Origin: Metabacillus flavus
GTDB taxonomy: Bacteria > Bacillota > Bacilli > Bacillales > Bacillaceae
DNA: 64,000 nt
Direction of reading: 5' to 3'
Assembly: GCF_018283675.1 (NCBI RefSeq)
Contig: NZ_JAGVRK010000001.1
Span: 558,001 to 622,000, forward strand
Part shown: positions 34,475 through 43,539 of the stretch, one piece after another
Numbering within the stretch: position 1 is the first letter of the stretch
Layout: each line of letters starts with the position of its first letter
Notes under the pieces: generated by a model
Seen by the model: the letters and a program-made list of their open reading frames with translations, nothing else
What the model was told of the DNA's origin: nothing
Databases searched by the model: none
Made by a program: the position numbers and the translations under genes

Positions 34475-34940
34475 ATAAGTTAATAAATTTTATAACCGTT
34501 GTGATTGGAAACCATATAACGAGCGGAAGGAGCCACAAAATGGCTGCTCTTGAGTAGCGGCTGTACAGCCAAAGGATAAACAAGCTTTCAATTATACCAA
34601 TCACATCCCCAATAAAGATAGCTAATACGCTTTGATTAGCTGCAGCGGTATTTGGAAAAAAGGAAATAATGGATAATAGAAAAAAAGCGAAAACGACCAT
34701 TGCCCCTCTTATATCCTCTTTGCCTCTTTGAAGCCAGACAAGCCATGTAGCTATGCCCCAAGTAGGGATTACAATCAGCCAGGCAATCCAAAAAAATGAA
34801 TCTCCAGGGGCTGTATGAAGGTTTTCATTTGGAGGAGCATAGGCAAATCCAATTAAAGCTGCTGTCATGACAACAATTAATGTTCCGATCGAAAAGAGTA
34901 TTCCCATCCATTTTTCTCGCTTCGTCAGTGTTTTAAGCAT
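34473..34940 (-). CDS. Five-helix membrane protein (TspO/MBR-like?)
   Basis: 155 residues with five predicted membrane helices; the last two (ESLFILWLYSRYSRAAILWL, LPLVIWFPITTVIKFINL) resemble the C-terminal part of TspO/MBR proteins (LLLPYxxW). The tryptophan-rich character is weaker than in true TspO, so the family call is tentative. It is divergent from a TetR regulator with four phased operator half-sites between them, so it is the probable target of that repressor. Confidence 0.7.
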   Translation of the reverse strand: MLKTLTKREKWMGILFSIGTLIVVMTAALIGFAYAPPNENLHTAPGDSFFWIAWLIVIPTWGIATWLVWLQRGKEDIRGAMVVFAFFLLSIISFFPNTAAANQSVLAIFIGDVIGIIESLFILWLYSRYSRAAILWLLPLVIWFPITTVIKFINL

Positions 34941-34966
34941 TTTTTCATCCCCTAATATACTATTTG

Positions 34967-35025
34967 GTATTTAGATACTTTTTGGTATCTAATAATCATA
35001 TGGTATATTAATACTTAATAGTATG
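34967..35025. promoter_or_regulatory. Phased 18 bp operator repeats of the TetR locus
   Basis: GTAT motifs at 34967, 34985, 35003 and 35021 are spaced exactly 18 bp apart. The first and third are half of near-palindromes GTATTTAGATAC and GTATATTAATAC. They cover the whole divergent control region between the membrane gene and tetR. Confidence 0.7.
34982..35009 (+). promoter_or_regulatory. Candidate promoter of the TetR gene
   Basis: TTGGTA (34982-34987), 16 bp, TATATT (35004-35009), entirely inside the operator array, which suggests autorepression. Confidence 0.45.
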
Positions 35026-35050
35026 TCAATGAAAATTGGGAGGTCTTTAC

Positions 35051-35650
35051 ATGGTAAAACGATTAACCATGGAAGAAAAGCGCCGCCAAACGACCGAAAA
35101 TTTGCTGGATGCTGCCGAGAAAATTTTTGCAAATAAAGGATTCGGCGGTGCTTCTGTAGATGAAATAGCAGAGGAGGCTGGCTATTCCAAAGGCGCGGTT
35201 TATTCAAACTTTACAAATAAAGAAAACCTATTTCTGGCCTTGTACGATCGAAGAGTTCAAAAACAGGGACAAGACTGGGAACAGGTTTTTTCAGGAATGA
35301 TGAATTCTTTCGAACGATCCGAAAAGGTAAATGACTTGCTTCAGATGCAGGCTGATTCAGAAAAAGCACGACAATGGAACATGCTGATGATGGAATTTAC
35401 TTTATTTGCAATGAGAAATGAAGGAATTAAAGAAAAATTTGTAAACTGTTATACAACCATCTTTTCTTCTATGAAAAAAGCGCTTGAATCTCATTTCCTG
35501 AAACAAGGACAAGAAGTGTCCTCAAATGAGTTAGATGACATCGTTCTTTCTTTATTTAGCCTTGAATCAGGGTTGAATGTGATTGAATCCATTGCCCCAG
35601 AACTGGTTTCCAATGGTTTTAGAATAAGAAATTACTCGAAATTTTTATAA
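35051..35650 (+). CDS. TetR/AcrR-family regulator
   Basis: 199 residues: N-terminal HTH (NLLDAAEKIFANKGFGGASVDEIAEEAGYSKGAVYSNFTNKENL split over residues 14-57) and a helical ligand domain with YDRRVQKQGQDW. The ATG 35051 follows GGGAGG at 7-8 nt. Likely represses itself and the divergent membrane gene, and possibly the membrane gene and acetyltransferase downstream; the ligand is unknown. Confidence 0.9.
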   Translation: MVKRLTMEEKRRQTTENLLDAAEKIFANKGFGGASVDEIAEEAGYSKGAVYSNFTNKENLFLALYDRRVQKQGQDWEQVFSGMMNSFERSEKVNDLLQMQADSEKARQWNMLMMEFTLFAMRNEGIKEKFVNCYTTIFSSMKKALESHFLKQGQEVSSNELDDIVLSLFSLESGLNVIESIAPELVSNGFRIRNYSKFL

Positions 35651-35699
35651 ATTGGATTCCAAGAGTCGCCTTACCAGGGGATAAAGAGGAGAAACACAG

Positions 35700-36106
35700 A
35701 TGGGGAAAATAAGACGGATTATTTATTGGACATGGATGCTGGTTTCCATATTCATTTCACTAGCGGTTTGCAAGCTGACCATACCTGTCAGAAGCGACTA
35801 TTTTCCAGATGCGGTGGACTATCTTTGCAGTCTTTTATTTCTGATTGGAGCTGCGATTTGCTGGAGCACGATTGTTTATGGAGCGGGAAACTATGTAAAG
35901 TCAGAAATCAACAAGGTCTTTTGGGGCTGCTCTTGTTTGCCCTGCTTGTCACTACATACGCTTACTTTTTCAGAGGGATGTATTCCCGGCCGACATATAT
36001 TTTGCTGCCGTTTACCGGAACCCTTGTGATTGGATTTTTACACTACGGATTTACCTGCCTTGTAAATAGAAAACGAGCAAAGGGGAAAACAAAATGGAAA
36101 TTCTAG
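35700..36106 (+). pseudogene. Four-helix membrane protein with an internal frameshift
   Basis: Frame one runs from MGKIRRIIYWTWMLVSIFIS to about KSEINKVFWG (35700-35935). The protein then makes sense only in the -1 frame: LLLFALLVTTYAYFFRGMYS and FTGTLVIGFLHYGFTCLV, ending KGKTKWKF at 36106. Together they give ~135 residues with four membrane helices. The junction lies at CTTTTGGGGCTGC (35927-35939), a homopolymer region. The second part overlaps the next gene's start by 13 nt, as in coupled genes. Either a recent mutation, a sequencing error or programmed shifting. Confidence 0.7.
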
Positions 36107-37026
36107 AAATCAGCCAGCGTCCTGAACTTTTTGAAAAGGCTCTTCAAGTCTTCTGGGGAGAATGGGGAAGCGAAGAGAACCGTGCGTTTTACGAAGACTG
36201 CATGAAGCATTCGTGTAAAACCGATTCCGATCTTCCGAGGTTTTATATCGGACTCCAAAACGATGAAATCATCGGTACATACGCTTTGCTAAGAAATGAC
36301 ATAAACAGCCGTCAGGATTTGTATCCATGGCTTGCCTGTCTGTATGTGGATCCTGCTTACCGGGGGAAGGAACTCGGCAGGGAGCTTCTTGAGCATGGGC
36401 TGCAGGAAGCTTCTGAGAAAGGGTACAAGACACTTTACTTAACAACTGATATAGACGGCTATTATGAGAAATACGGGTGGACCCATTCGGGAGAGGCATA
36501 TGGACCTGGCGGGGGATCGATTAAGGTTTATGCAAAAAAAGCGGTTAAAGAAAATTCTTCAGCCGATAAACGGGGTTCCCTTCGATCCCAAATTCGGCCT
36601 TTTACAGAGCAAGACCTCCCAATCATTCTTTCACACTCTTCTCAGGCAATGAGCGACGGAACTCTTGGTGAAGCCCGCCCGTCCGATGAAAAAGCGGGCT
36701 TGCTTGTTCAGTCACTCTTGGATAAAGGGTGCCGGTATTTAGTTGCTGAGGATGGAGATGTCTTTCAGGGATGGGTTTTGATTGGAGGGGGCAAGGATTC
36801 GCTTGCAGATCGAACGTATGGATTTATCTATGAACTCTATGTGCTTGAACCCCTCAGGGGAAATGGGCTTGGCAGGAAACTGATGGAAGAGGCTATTGCC
36901 CATCTTAAATTGGAAGGTCATACAGAAGTTCGATTGAGCGTATTTGCAGGGAATCAGGCGATACAGCTTTATAAAAAGATGGGATTTACGAATCGCACGT
37001 TATCGATGACTTGCAGCCTCAAGTAG
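36094..37026 (+). CDS. Two-domain GNAT acetyltransferase
   Basis: 310 residues holding two GNAT folds: domain 1 (1-140) with LACLYVDPAYRGKELGRELL and YLTTDIDGYYEKYGW, domain 2 (~165-310) with IYELYVLEPLRGNGLGRKLM and RLSVFAGNQAIQLYKKMG. Both acetyl-CoA loops look intact. The fused duplicate type occurs in antibiotic and metabolite acetyltransferases; the substrate is unknown. Start overlaps the frameshifted gene. Confidence 0.88.
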   Translation: MEILEISQRPELFEKALQVFWGEWGSEENRAFYEDCMKHSCKTDSDLPRFYIGLQNDEIIGTYALLRNDINSRQDLYPWLACLYVDPAYRGKELGRELLEHGLQEASEKGYKTLYLTTDIDGYYEKYGWTHSGEAYGPGGGSIKVYAKKAVKENSSADKRGSLRSQIRPFTEQDLPIILSHSSQAMSDGTLGEARPSDEKAGLLVQSLLDKGCRYLVAEDGDVFQGWVLIGGGKDSLADRTYGFIYELYVLEPLRGNGLGRKLMEEAIAHLKLEGHTEVRLSVFAGNQAIQLYKKMGFTNRTLSMTCSLK

Positions 37027-37047
37027 TCAGTAACTACAGCAATCATG

Positions 37048-37078
37048 AAATACCTCCATTCAGCGGGGGTATTTTTTC
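37048..37078 (+). terminator. Terminator after the GNAT gene
   Basis: AAATACCTCC/GGGGGTATTT stem and six T. Confidence 0.8.
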
Positions 37079-37080
37079 TA

Positions 37081-37122
37081 TTGATTATTATCGTTTCATA
37101 TTATATTATCAAAAGTGATAAT
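37081..37122 (+). promoter_or_regulatory. Promoter and operator of the HTH-ABC operon
   Basis: TTGATT (37081-37086), 17 bp, TATTAT (37104-37109). The inverted repeat ATTATC-AAAAGT-GATAAT (37105-37122) overlaps the -10 box, so the HTH protein encoded just after it probably autoregulates. Confidence 0.7.
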
Positions 37123-37142
37123 GGTAAGAGGTGAATGCCGTA

Positions 37143-37679
37143 ATGAATCAAACATCTAAAGCGAAACTCCTTCTGCATCCGGTCAGAATGAAAATTGCGC
37201 AGGCTTTAATTAATGGGAGAGAGCTGTCTGCCCAGCAGCTTTCAGAACGGATTGACGGAGTTCCTCCTGCCACCTTGTACCGGCATATCAACAAGCTTTT
37301 AGAAGCGGAAATTATTGAAGTTGTTCAGGAAAATCCGATCCGTGGAACAGTGGAAAAGATTTATGCGCTAAAACAGACCGGGGCTGCGACGCCGGAGGAT
37401 CTTGAGAAGATTTCGAAGGAAGAACATCTGGATTTATTCGCCGCGTTTACGAATCAGTTAGCCGGCATGTATGAAGACTATTTAAATCAGGAAGCATTTA
37501 ATCTGATAGAGGATGGAGTCGGGTACCGGCTAGCGAGTGTTCATTTAACGGATGAAGAGTTTATTGAACTGATGGGGAAAATGGCCAGTCTGATGGTGGA
37601 AGCCATGGAGAAACAGCCGTCACCAGAACGGAGAACGAGGCATATTGCAACGATCACAATTCCTGATCCAGAAAAATAA
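37143..37679 (+). CDS. HTH (ArsR-like) transcriptional regulator
   Basis: 178 residues: winged helix at 1-85 (KLLLHPVRMKIAQALINGRE, SAQQLSERIDGVPPATLYRH) and a C-terminal helical domain. ATG 37143 is favoured over GTG 37131 because AGAGGTGA sits 8 nt upstream. It heads an operon with an ABC ATPase (20 nt gap) and permease and likely controls their expression. Confidence 0.88.
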   Translation: MNQTSKAKLLLHPVRMKIAQALINGRELSAQQLSERIDGVPPATLYRHINKLLEAEIIEVVQENPIRGTVEKIYALKQTGAATPEDLEKISKEEHLDLFAAFTNQLAGMYEDYLNQEAFNLIEDGVGYRLASVHLTDEEFIELMGKMASLMVEAMEKQPSPERRTRHIATITIPDPEK

Positions 37680-37699
37680 AGGCAGAGGAGGCGGCTATA

Positions 37700-38590
37700 T
37701 TGTCCAATATTATTGAAGTTGCAGGAGCGGCGAAATCATTTGGAAAAGAGTCCGTGCTGAAAAGTGTGGATTTCACCGTGAAAAAGGGTGAAATTCTTGG
37801 CCTGCTTGGACCGAACGGGGCAGGGAAGACGACTCTGATCCGGATTCTGAACGGGGTCATCACTCCAGATCAGGGAACGATACGGGTTGCTGGTTTTGAC
37901 CCTGTAACAGAGGGCGATGAGATCAGGAAAATATCAGGCATTGTGACGGAAAACGCCGGTTTGTATCACGAGATGAGCGGTCTGGATAATTTGAAATTTT
38001 TCGCGGAGCTTTACAAGGTCCAGGATAAGAGTGAGATTGACCGGCTGCTGAAGCTGTTTGATATGGAGGAGTATCAGCATCGACCGGCTGGAACGTACAG
38101 TACGGGGATGAAGAAGAGGCTGGCCCTTGCGAAGGCGCTCCTTCATAAGCCGGAAATTTTGTTCCTGGATGAACCAACGAACGGACTCGACCCCGACGGG
38201 ATCAACCTCGTTCTCTCCTACCTGAAAAAATACAACGAAGAAACAGGCACGACGATTATCATCTGCTCACACGTTTTGCATCAGCTGGAGACCATCTGTG
38301 ATTCCTTTGCCTTTATGGAAAATCATACGATTGCAGAACAAGGTTCTTTATCGGAACTGACGGAGAAATATATAACCGAGCTATCGGTCGTGATTGAGAC
38401 GGATTGGCCGGGAAGGAACGGAATGGACATCGTTAAAGATGGGTTTCTCCGCTGCCGGGTAAAATCAAAAAGGGAGATTTCCTCTCTTCTGAAGGAAATC
38501 CTACAAACCCATTCCGTCTATTCTGTCAGCATCGAAAACATCTCCGTTGAAACCATCTACTTTAAAATAAGGGAGGCCCATCATGGATAA
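37700..38590 (+). CDS. ABC transporter ATP-binding protein
   Basis: 296 residues with Walker A GPNGAGKTT, Q-loop near TENAGLYHE, signature STGMKKRLALAKALL and Walker B ILFLDEPTNGLDPDG. Belongs to the multidrug/Na+ export (NatA/CcmA-like) branch; drives the adjacent ABC-2 permease. Start TTG 37700 after GAGGAGG; it overlaps the permease start by 8 nt. Confidence 0.94.
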   Translation: MSNIIEVAGAAKSFGKESVLKSVDFTVKKGEILGLLGPNGAGKTTLIRILNGVITPDQGTIRVAGFDPVTEGDEIRKISGIVTENAGLYHEMSGLDNLKFFAELYKVQDKSEIDRLLKLFDMEEYQHRPAGTYSTGMKKRLALAKALLHKPEILFLDEPTNGLDPDGINLVLSYLKKYNEETGTTIIICSHVLHQLETICDSFAFMENHTIAEQGSLSELTEKYITELSVVIETDWPGRNGMDIVKDGFLRCRVKSKREISSLLKEILQTHSVYSVSIENISVETIYFKIREAHHG

Positions 38591-39404
38591 GACCGTCATC
38601 GCAGCGATATTTAAGAAAGACATCACTCAGCTGATCCGGACGAAAAATCTGTTTATTACCCTCATCGTCATCCCGCTGATTTTCAGCACGGTTTTTCCAA
38701 TCGTTATGTCCTGCTTCGTCCTGTTTGCCGACGTGGGAAGCATGATGGACCCCGCGATGCTTCAGCTCATTGATAAAATGCTGGTCGGGCTTCAAGCTGG
38801 TGTAATGCCGGAACTGAATCAGAAATTTTTCTACATCTTCACGAATTATCTGTATCCGTCTTTATTTTTACTCATCCCGATCATCACGTCCTCGGTCATC
38901 GCCGCCAACAGCTTTGCCGGAGAAAAGGAGCGCAGGACACTGGAAAGCCTCCTGTTTTCACCGATCACCATTAAAGAGCTTTTTGCAGGGAAAGTGCTAG
39001 CTTCCTTTATTCCATCGGTTGCCGTTTCGCTCATCAGCTTCATCATAAGCGGCATCATCATCAATGTGACCGGCTTCCTCCTGTTTGAAAAACTAATTTT
39101 CCCGTCAGGCAAATGGCTTGTGCTGATCCTTTGTCTGTCCCCGCTTGTCATGATCATGACAATTCTATTAAACGTCATCATTTCAGCAAAGGTGAAAACC
39201 TATCAGGAAGCACAAAATATCGGCGGAATCATTGTTCTTCCCGTAATCGGGATGCTCGTCGGGCAGCTAAGCGGCCTTTTCCTGCTTGGAATTGAGCTGA
39301 TGCTGATGATCTCGGCTGCTGTCCTGCTGCTTAATGTTTTTCTGTTTTACTGGATTATGAAGTTTAATAATCGGAATTCGCTGTTTGAGAATCAGATAGG
39401 ATGA
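38583..39404 (+). CDS. ABC-2 type permease
   Basis: 273 residues, six membrane helices with a large loop after helix 1 and the motif SSVIAANSFAGEKERRTLESLLFSPITIKELFAGK (split around residues 100-135), typical of ABC-2/NatB exporters. Probably forms a homodimer with two ATPase subunits to export a drug, peptide or ion; the substrate is unknown. Confidence 0.9.
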   Translation: MDKTVIAAIFKKDITQLIRTKNLFITLIVIPLIFSTVFPIVMSCFVLFADVGSMMDPAMLQLIDKMLVGLQAGVMPELNQKFFYIFTNYLYPSLFLLIPIITSSVIAANSFAGEKERRTLESLLFSPITIKELFAGKVLASFIPSVAVSLISFIISGIIINVTGFLLFEKLIFPSGKWLVLILCLSPLVMIMTILLNVIISAKVKTYQEAQNIGGIIVLPVIGMLVGQLSGLFLLGIELMLMISAAVLLLNVFLFYWIMKFNNRNSLFENQIG

Positions 39405-39414
39405 GATAACATGG

Positions 39415-39442
39415 GGCTTATTCATTGGGAATAAGCCTTTTT
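39415..39442 (+). terminator. Terminator of the HTH-ABC operon
   Basis: GGCTTATTC/GAATAAGCC perfect 9 bp stem and five T. Confidence 0.9.
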
Positions 39443-39538
39443 GGTGATAATCTCTCCCTATCTCTTTGTTTCCTATAAATTAACACCTCTTGTATGATAT
39501 ATATAAATAAAAGAGTGAGATTGACAGGGGGCAAAAAA

Positions 39539-40402
39539 ATGAAATTCGAATTCCTTGGCACAGGCGGGGCGATGACGATCCCGAGGCCTCTATGCCGATG
39601 TGCGGTTTGTGAGGAAGCAAGAGAGATTGGCGTCCCTTACAGCCGTTCCGGTCCGAGTCTTTTTGTACACGGGCTCAATCTATTATTCGATACGCCGGAA
39701 GACATTTATTTTCAGATTAACCGGTCCTCCATTCAATCGATTGAGGGGGTGTTTTATTCCCATTGGCATCCGGATCATGTGATGGGGAGACGGATTGTCG
39801 AGTCGCTGAATGCGGATTGGAGAAATCATCCCCCAAGCCACACGAAAACAAAGGTGTATTTGCCGAAGCAGGTAGCCGTGGATTTTCAGCGCTTCCTTGG
39901 CAGCGGGGATCACTTTGCGTTTTTCGAGCAGCAGGGATTTGTGGATCTTCGTGAATTAAAAGACGGCGATTCAGTGTGGGTAAAGGACACGATCATTACA
40001 CCGTTCCGGCTGGCGGAAGACTATGTGTATGCCTTTTTACTTGAGAATTCCGAGCAAAAAGTCGTTATCGCTATGGATGAAACAAATAACTGGAAACCGG
40101 GTTCAGAGGTAAAGGGTGCCGACCTTGCCATCTTGCCGGCGGGCATTTTCGAGACGCATCCGCTAACCGGAGAACGATTGGTTCAAGCCGATCATCCTCT
40201 GTTAAAAGAGGAATGTACCTTTACAGAAACCATTGAAATCATAAAAGTACTTCAGGCTAAAAAAACCATGCTGACCCATATAGAAGAAATCAGCGGTTTG
40301 AGCCATGACGACCTGAAAGAGGTTGAAAAATTACTGGCGGCAGAGGGATTGAATGTAGAATTTGCATACGATACTCTCATCGTTCATACCGATCATCAAT
40401 AA
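39539..40402 (+). CDS. MBL-fold metallohydrolase (PhnP-like)
   Basis: 287 residues with the metallo-beta-lactamase metal motif SHWHPDHVMG and a distal histidine in MLTHIEEISGLSHDDL. Two cysteines in RPLCRCAVCEEAR near residue 20 match the structural zinc site of the PhnP (phosphodiesterase) subgroup. GLNLLFDTPEDI continues the fold. ATG 39539 follows CAGGGGG. Probably a cyclic phosphodiesterase; the substrate is unknown. Confidence 0.87.
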   Translation: MKFEFLGTGGAMTIPRPLCRCAVCEEAREIGVPYSRSGPSLFVHGLNLLFDTPEDIYFQINRSSIQSIEGVFYSHWHPDHVMGRRIVESLNADWRNHPPSHTKTKVYLPKQVAVDFQRFLGSGDHFAFFEQQGFVDLRELKDGDSVWVKDTIITPFRLAEDYVYAFLLENSEQKVVIAMDETNNWKPGSEVKGADLAILPAGIFETHPLTGERLVQADHPLLKEECTFTETIEIIKVLQAKKTMLTHIEEISGLSHDDLKEVEKLLAAEGLNVEFAYDTLIVHTDHQ

Positions 40403-40414
40403 AAGAAAGCAGGC

Positions 40415-40693
40415 ATGAGTTTGAGTGATCTATTTGATCTTGCAGCGGAGTTTCTTGAACTATTAATCGATTTTTTTCCAACGAAGAAAAATAGGGAGTT
40501 TAAAAGAAAATTCAAAGAGCTAAAAAAAATGAATTGGTTCAAACATAAATATGGCTCTGGCTTCATTACGTTAAATGACAGCTTTAGAGATTACATTTTG
40601 ACACTCGATATGAAGCTTATTCATGTGGATGATGATTATATCATTAAGACAAAAACCGAACTTGATCAGCTTTTGAAACGTGAAAGATTGTGA
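40415..40693 (+). CDS. Hypothetical protein
   Basis: 92 residues, not recognised. An N-terminal amphipathic/hydrophobic helix (LFDLAAEFLELLIDFFP) precedes a basic stretch (TKKNREFKRKFKELKK) and an alpha/beta tail. It lies 12 nt after the MBL gene, with only a weak GAAAGCAGG site, so may be coupled to it. Confidence 0.6.
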   Translation: MSLSDLFDLAAEFLELLIDFFPTKKNREFKRKFKELKKMNWFKHKYGSGFITLNDSFRDYILTLDMKLIHVDDDYIIKTKTELDQLLKRERL

Positions 40694-40779
40694 ATCATGT
40701 ATCCCCTTACAATTCCAAAAATGAAGGAGTATAATAAATTTAGAGATTACCATACATAAGCACAAAGGGGAGAGTACGG

Positions 40780-42315
40780 TTGGAGAAATTTTATGAGAGC
40801 ATGGTTGAGCTGATTGTGGAAACATCCACACGCCTTCCAAGGGATGTAAGAAGAGCGATTCAAAAAGCAAAATTAGGTGAAAACGCAGGGACGCGCGCAG
40901 CGATGTCGCTAAACACTATTACCGATAATATCGCAATGGCGGACGAAAATGTATCACCGATCTGCCAGGATACAGGCCTTCCAACCTTTAAGTTGAAGGT
41001 GCCGGTTGGCGCGAATCAGATCAAAATGAAGGAAGCGATCAAGCGGGCGATTGCGGAGGCGACGAAGACGGGGAAGCTCCGTCCGAACTCTGTAGACTCC
41101 TTAACAGGCGGCAATACAGGCGACAATCTTGGAGACGGGACACCGGTCATCAAGTTCGAGCAGTGGGAAAATGACTACATTGACGCGCGCCTCATCCTGA
41201 AGGGCGGCGGCTGTGAGAACAAAAATATCCAGTACAGCCTGCCTTGCGAGCTGGACGGGCTTGGCCGCGCAGGACGTGACCTGGACGGGATCCGCAAATG
41301 TGTGATGCACTCGGTTTACCAGGCTCAAGGCCAGGGCTGCAGTGCCGGATTTATCGGCGTCGGCATCGGAGGCGACCGGACGAGCGGGTATGAGCTTGCG
41401 AAGGAGCAGCTGTTCCGGAGCAATGAGGACGTCAACCCGATTCCTGAGCTTCGGGAGCTTGAAGAGTATGTACTGGAAAACGCCAATAAGCTTGGGATCG
41501 GCACGATGGGCTTCGGCGGCGAAACGACGCTGCTTGGGTGCAAGGCCGGCGCCATCAACCGCATTCCAGCGAGCTTCTTCGTTTCCGTTGCTTACAACTG
41601 CTGGGCCTTCAGACGCCTTGGCATGAAAATCAATCCTGAGACCGGCGAGATTGAGGAATGGCTGTATCAGGAAGGCGAAGAAATCGATTTTGCAAAAGAG
41701 GTAGCGGCCGCTGCAGAGGAGATCACTCCGGCTGAAGAAATTATTCTGGAAGCACCGATTACGGAAGAAAAAATCCGTTCCCTTAAAGTAGGGGACGTCG
41801 TGAAAATCATCGGCATGATGTACACAGGCCGCGACGCGATTCACAAGTACCTGTCCGAAAACGATGCACCAATCGATTTGAACGGCCAAATCATTTACCA
41901 CTGCGGACCAGTAATGCTGAAGGACGAAAACGAGAAATGGCACGTAAAAGCAGCGGGGCCAACGACAAGCATCCGTGAGGAGCCTTACCAGGGTGACATC
42001 ATGAAACGCTTCGGAATCCGTGCCGTCATCGGAAAAGGCGGAATGGGCGCCAAAACGCTGAAGGCACTTGAAGAGCACGGCGGCGTCTACCTAAACGCCA
42101 TCGGAGGAGCAGCCCAGTATTACGCAGACTGCATCAAATCTGTAGAAGGCGTCGACCTTATGCAATTCGGAATTCCGGAAGCGATGTGGCACCTGAAGGT
42201 TCAAGACTTCAAAGCCGTAGTCACGATGGATTCCCATGGAAACAGCCTTCATAAAGACGTAGAACAGAGCTCACTTGAGAGATTGGCGCAATTTAAAGAG
42301 CCGGTTTTTAAATAA
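40780..42315 (+). CDS. fumA: Class I (4Fe-4S) fumarate hydratase
   Basis: Interconverts fumarate and malate in the TCA cycle with an oxygen-labile cluster. 511 residues: the alpha part (1-~285) with cluster cysteines in SPICQDTGLP, MGFGGETTLLGCKAG and GGGCENKN, and the beta part (from ~325) with RDAIHKYL, YHCGPVM and AAGPTTSIREEPYQ. Start TTG 40780 follows AAGGGGAG. B. subtilis uses only the class II enzyme (CitG), so this is a lineage-specific addition or isozyme. Confidence 0.94.
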   Translation: MEKFYESMVELIVETSTRLPRDVRRAIQKAKLGENAGTRAAMSLNTITDNIAMADENVSPICQDTGLPTFKLKVPVGANQIKMKEAIKRAIAEATKTGKLRPNSVDSLTGGNTGDNLGDGTPVIKFEQWENDYIDARLILKGGGCENKNIQYSLPCELDGLGRAGRDLDGIRKCVMHSVYQAQGQGCSAGFIGVGIGGDRTSGYELAKEQLFRSNEDVNPIPELRELEEYVLENANKLGIGTMGFGGETTLLGCKAGAINRIPASFFVSVAYNCWAFRRLGMKINPETGEIEEWLYQEGEEIDFAKEVAAAAEEITPAEEIILEAPITEEKIRSLKVGDVVKIIGMMYTGRDAIHKYLSENDAPIDLNGQIIYHCGPVMLKDENEKWHVKAAGPTTSIREEPYQGDIMKRFGIRAVIGKGGMGAKTLKALEEHGGVYLNAIGGAAQYYADCIKSVEGVDLMQFGIPEAMWHLKVQDFKAVVTMDSHGNSLHKDVEQSSLERLAQFKEPVFK

Positions 42316-42369
42316 AACGGGGGTTGCGGGGGCTTAATGGGCCTGAACGGCTCTGCTCGTGTTCCGAAA

Positions 42370-42478
42370 AACTGCTATCTAGCAGGATATCGGCGAAATT
42401 TATAATATATCTACTTTCTGGGATATCGGCGAAAATTCCAATATATCAACGAAAACCATGATTTATCGATTTTTCGCA
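42370..42478 (+). repeat. Tandem minirepeat array D (after fumA)
   Basis: Three to four units around GGATATCGGCGAAAAT with AT-rich spacers (TTTATAATATATC, TCCAATATATC, CATGATTTATCG), about 30-40 nt apart. As in the other arrays it follows a plus-strand gene end, and each unit has a GGCGAAAA core. Confidence 0.65.
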
Positions 42479-42569
42479 GAATTCGACAGAACTCAAATCC
42501 CATATCACAAGACAAAGGCAAGGATGCAGACGCATTCTTGCCTTTTATACAAGAAAGGAAGCGGAAAAC

Positions 42570-43382
42570 GTGTCACCAAAACCACCATATCAGCTTCAGG
42601 CAGACTGCGAAAACTGCTTCGGCTTATGCTGTGTGGCACTGCCCTATGCGAAGTCAGCTGATTTTCCAATCAATAAAGATGGCGGAATCCCATGCCGTAA
42701 CCTGCAGGCAGATTACCGCTGCAAGATCCATCAGAACTTGAGAGAAAAAGGGTTCAAGGGCTGTACGGTGTACGAATGCTTTGGGGCTGGCCAAAAAGTC
42801 TCTCAGGTTACATACGCCGGAAACGATTGGCGTGAAAACCCGGATACTGCGAAGGAAATGTTTGAGGTGTTCCCAATCATGCAGCAGCTACATGAAATGC
42901 TGGGCTATCTGCATGAAGCTCTGAAGCGTGAAGAAACGCAGCCAATCTACAAGGAGTTGCAGGCGGCTCTCGAACAGACAGCAGCCCTTACGGAACTCAA
43001 TCCCGAATCCATCATCAGCCTCAATGTTCCGGCGCACCGGGCAATCGTAAATGAACTGCTCAAACGCACAAGTGAACTCGTCCGTAAAGACGCAGTCCGA
43101 AAAGAAAACACGAAACGGGGAAGCGACTATATCGGGGCGAAGCTAAAGGGAGCCGATCTCAAGGGGGCCAGCTTAAGAGGGGCCCTGCTCATTGCTGCCG
43201 ATCTCCGGAACGCCGACATGAGACTGGCGGACATGATTGGAGCCGACTTGCGGGATGCCGATTTGAGCGGTGCGGATTTAAGAGGGAGTATTTTTCTTAC
43301 ACAGGTGCAGGTGAACTCGGCCAGGGGAGACCGGAAGACGAAGCTGCCGGAAGGATTAAGAAGTCCTGCCCATTGGACGTAA
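42570..43382 (+). CDS. Cysteine-rich and pentapeptide-repeat protein
   Basis: 270 residues. The N-terminus has a YkgJ-like cysteine cluster (CENCFGLCCVAL, then CRNL, YRCKIH, CTVYECFG) likely to bind metal or a cluster. Residues 185-250 form a right-handed beta-helix of pentapeptide repeats A(D/N)LxX (GADLKGASLRGALL, GADLRDADLSGADLRGS). The start GTG 42570 has AGGAAGCGG upstream. Function unknown. Confidence 0.86.
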   Translation: MSPKPPYQLQADCENCFGLCCVALPYAKSADFPINKDGGIPCRNLQADYRCKIHQNLREKGFKGCTVYECFGAGQKVSQVTYAGNDWRENPDTAKEMFEVFPIMQQLHEMLGYLHEALKREETQPIYKELQAALEQTAALTELNPESIISLNVPAHRAIVNELLKRTSELVRKDAVRKENTKRGSDYIGAKLKGADLKGASLRGALLIAADLRNADMRLADMIGADLRDADLSGADLRGSIFLTQVQVNSARGDRKTKLPEGLRSPAHWT

Positions 43383-43539
43383 GACCTTTTCCTGTTCGCC
43401 TGTTACCATTAATATAACTGGCTCCAATAAAGCAACTGAAGAAAATTGGCTGCCCAATTTTATTACTAGTCCGGTTCAGGAAAATATTAGGGTGTATCTC
43501 TATAGATGTAGTAAACTAATACCGAAAGGGGCTGTCACG

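Noticed and set aside
34286-34475. T-box or attenuator leader
   Set aside because: The hairpin with T tract follows a short reading frame and no gene lies downstream on that strand.
35726-36106. 126-residue frame as a separate gene
   Set aside because: Its first half is out of frame with the membrane protein and lacks hydrophobic segments; it is better explained as the shifted tail of the upstream frame.
41101-42078. 325-residue open frame on the minus strand
   Set aside because: It is the antisense shadow of fumA, kept open by codon bias; no ribosome site or family motif.
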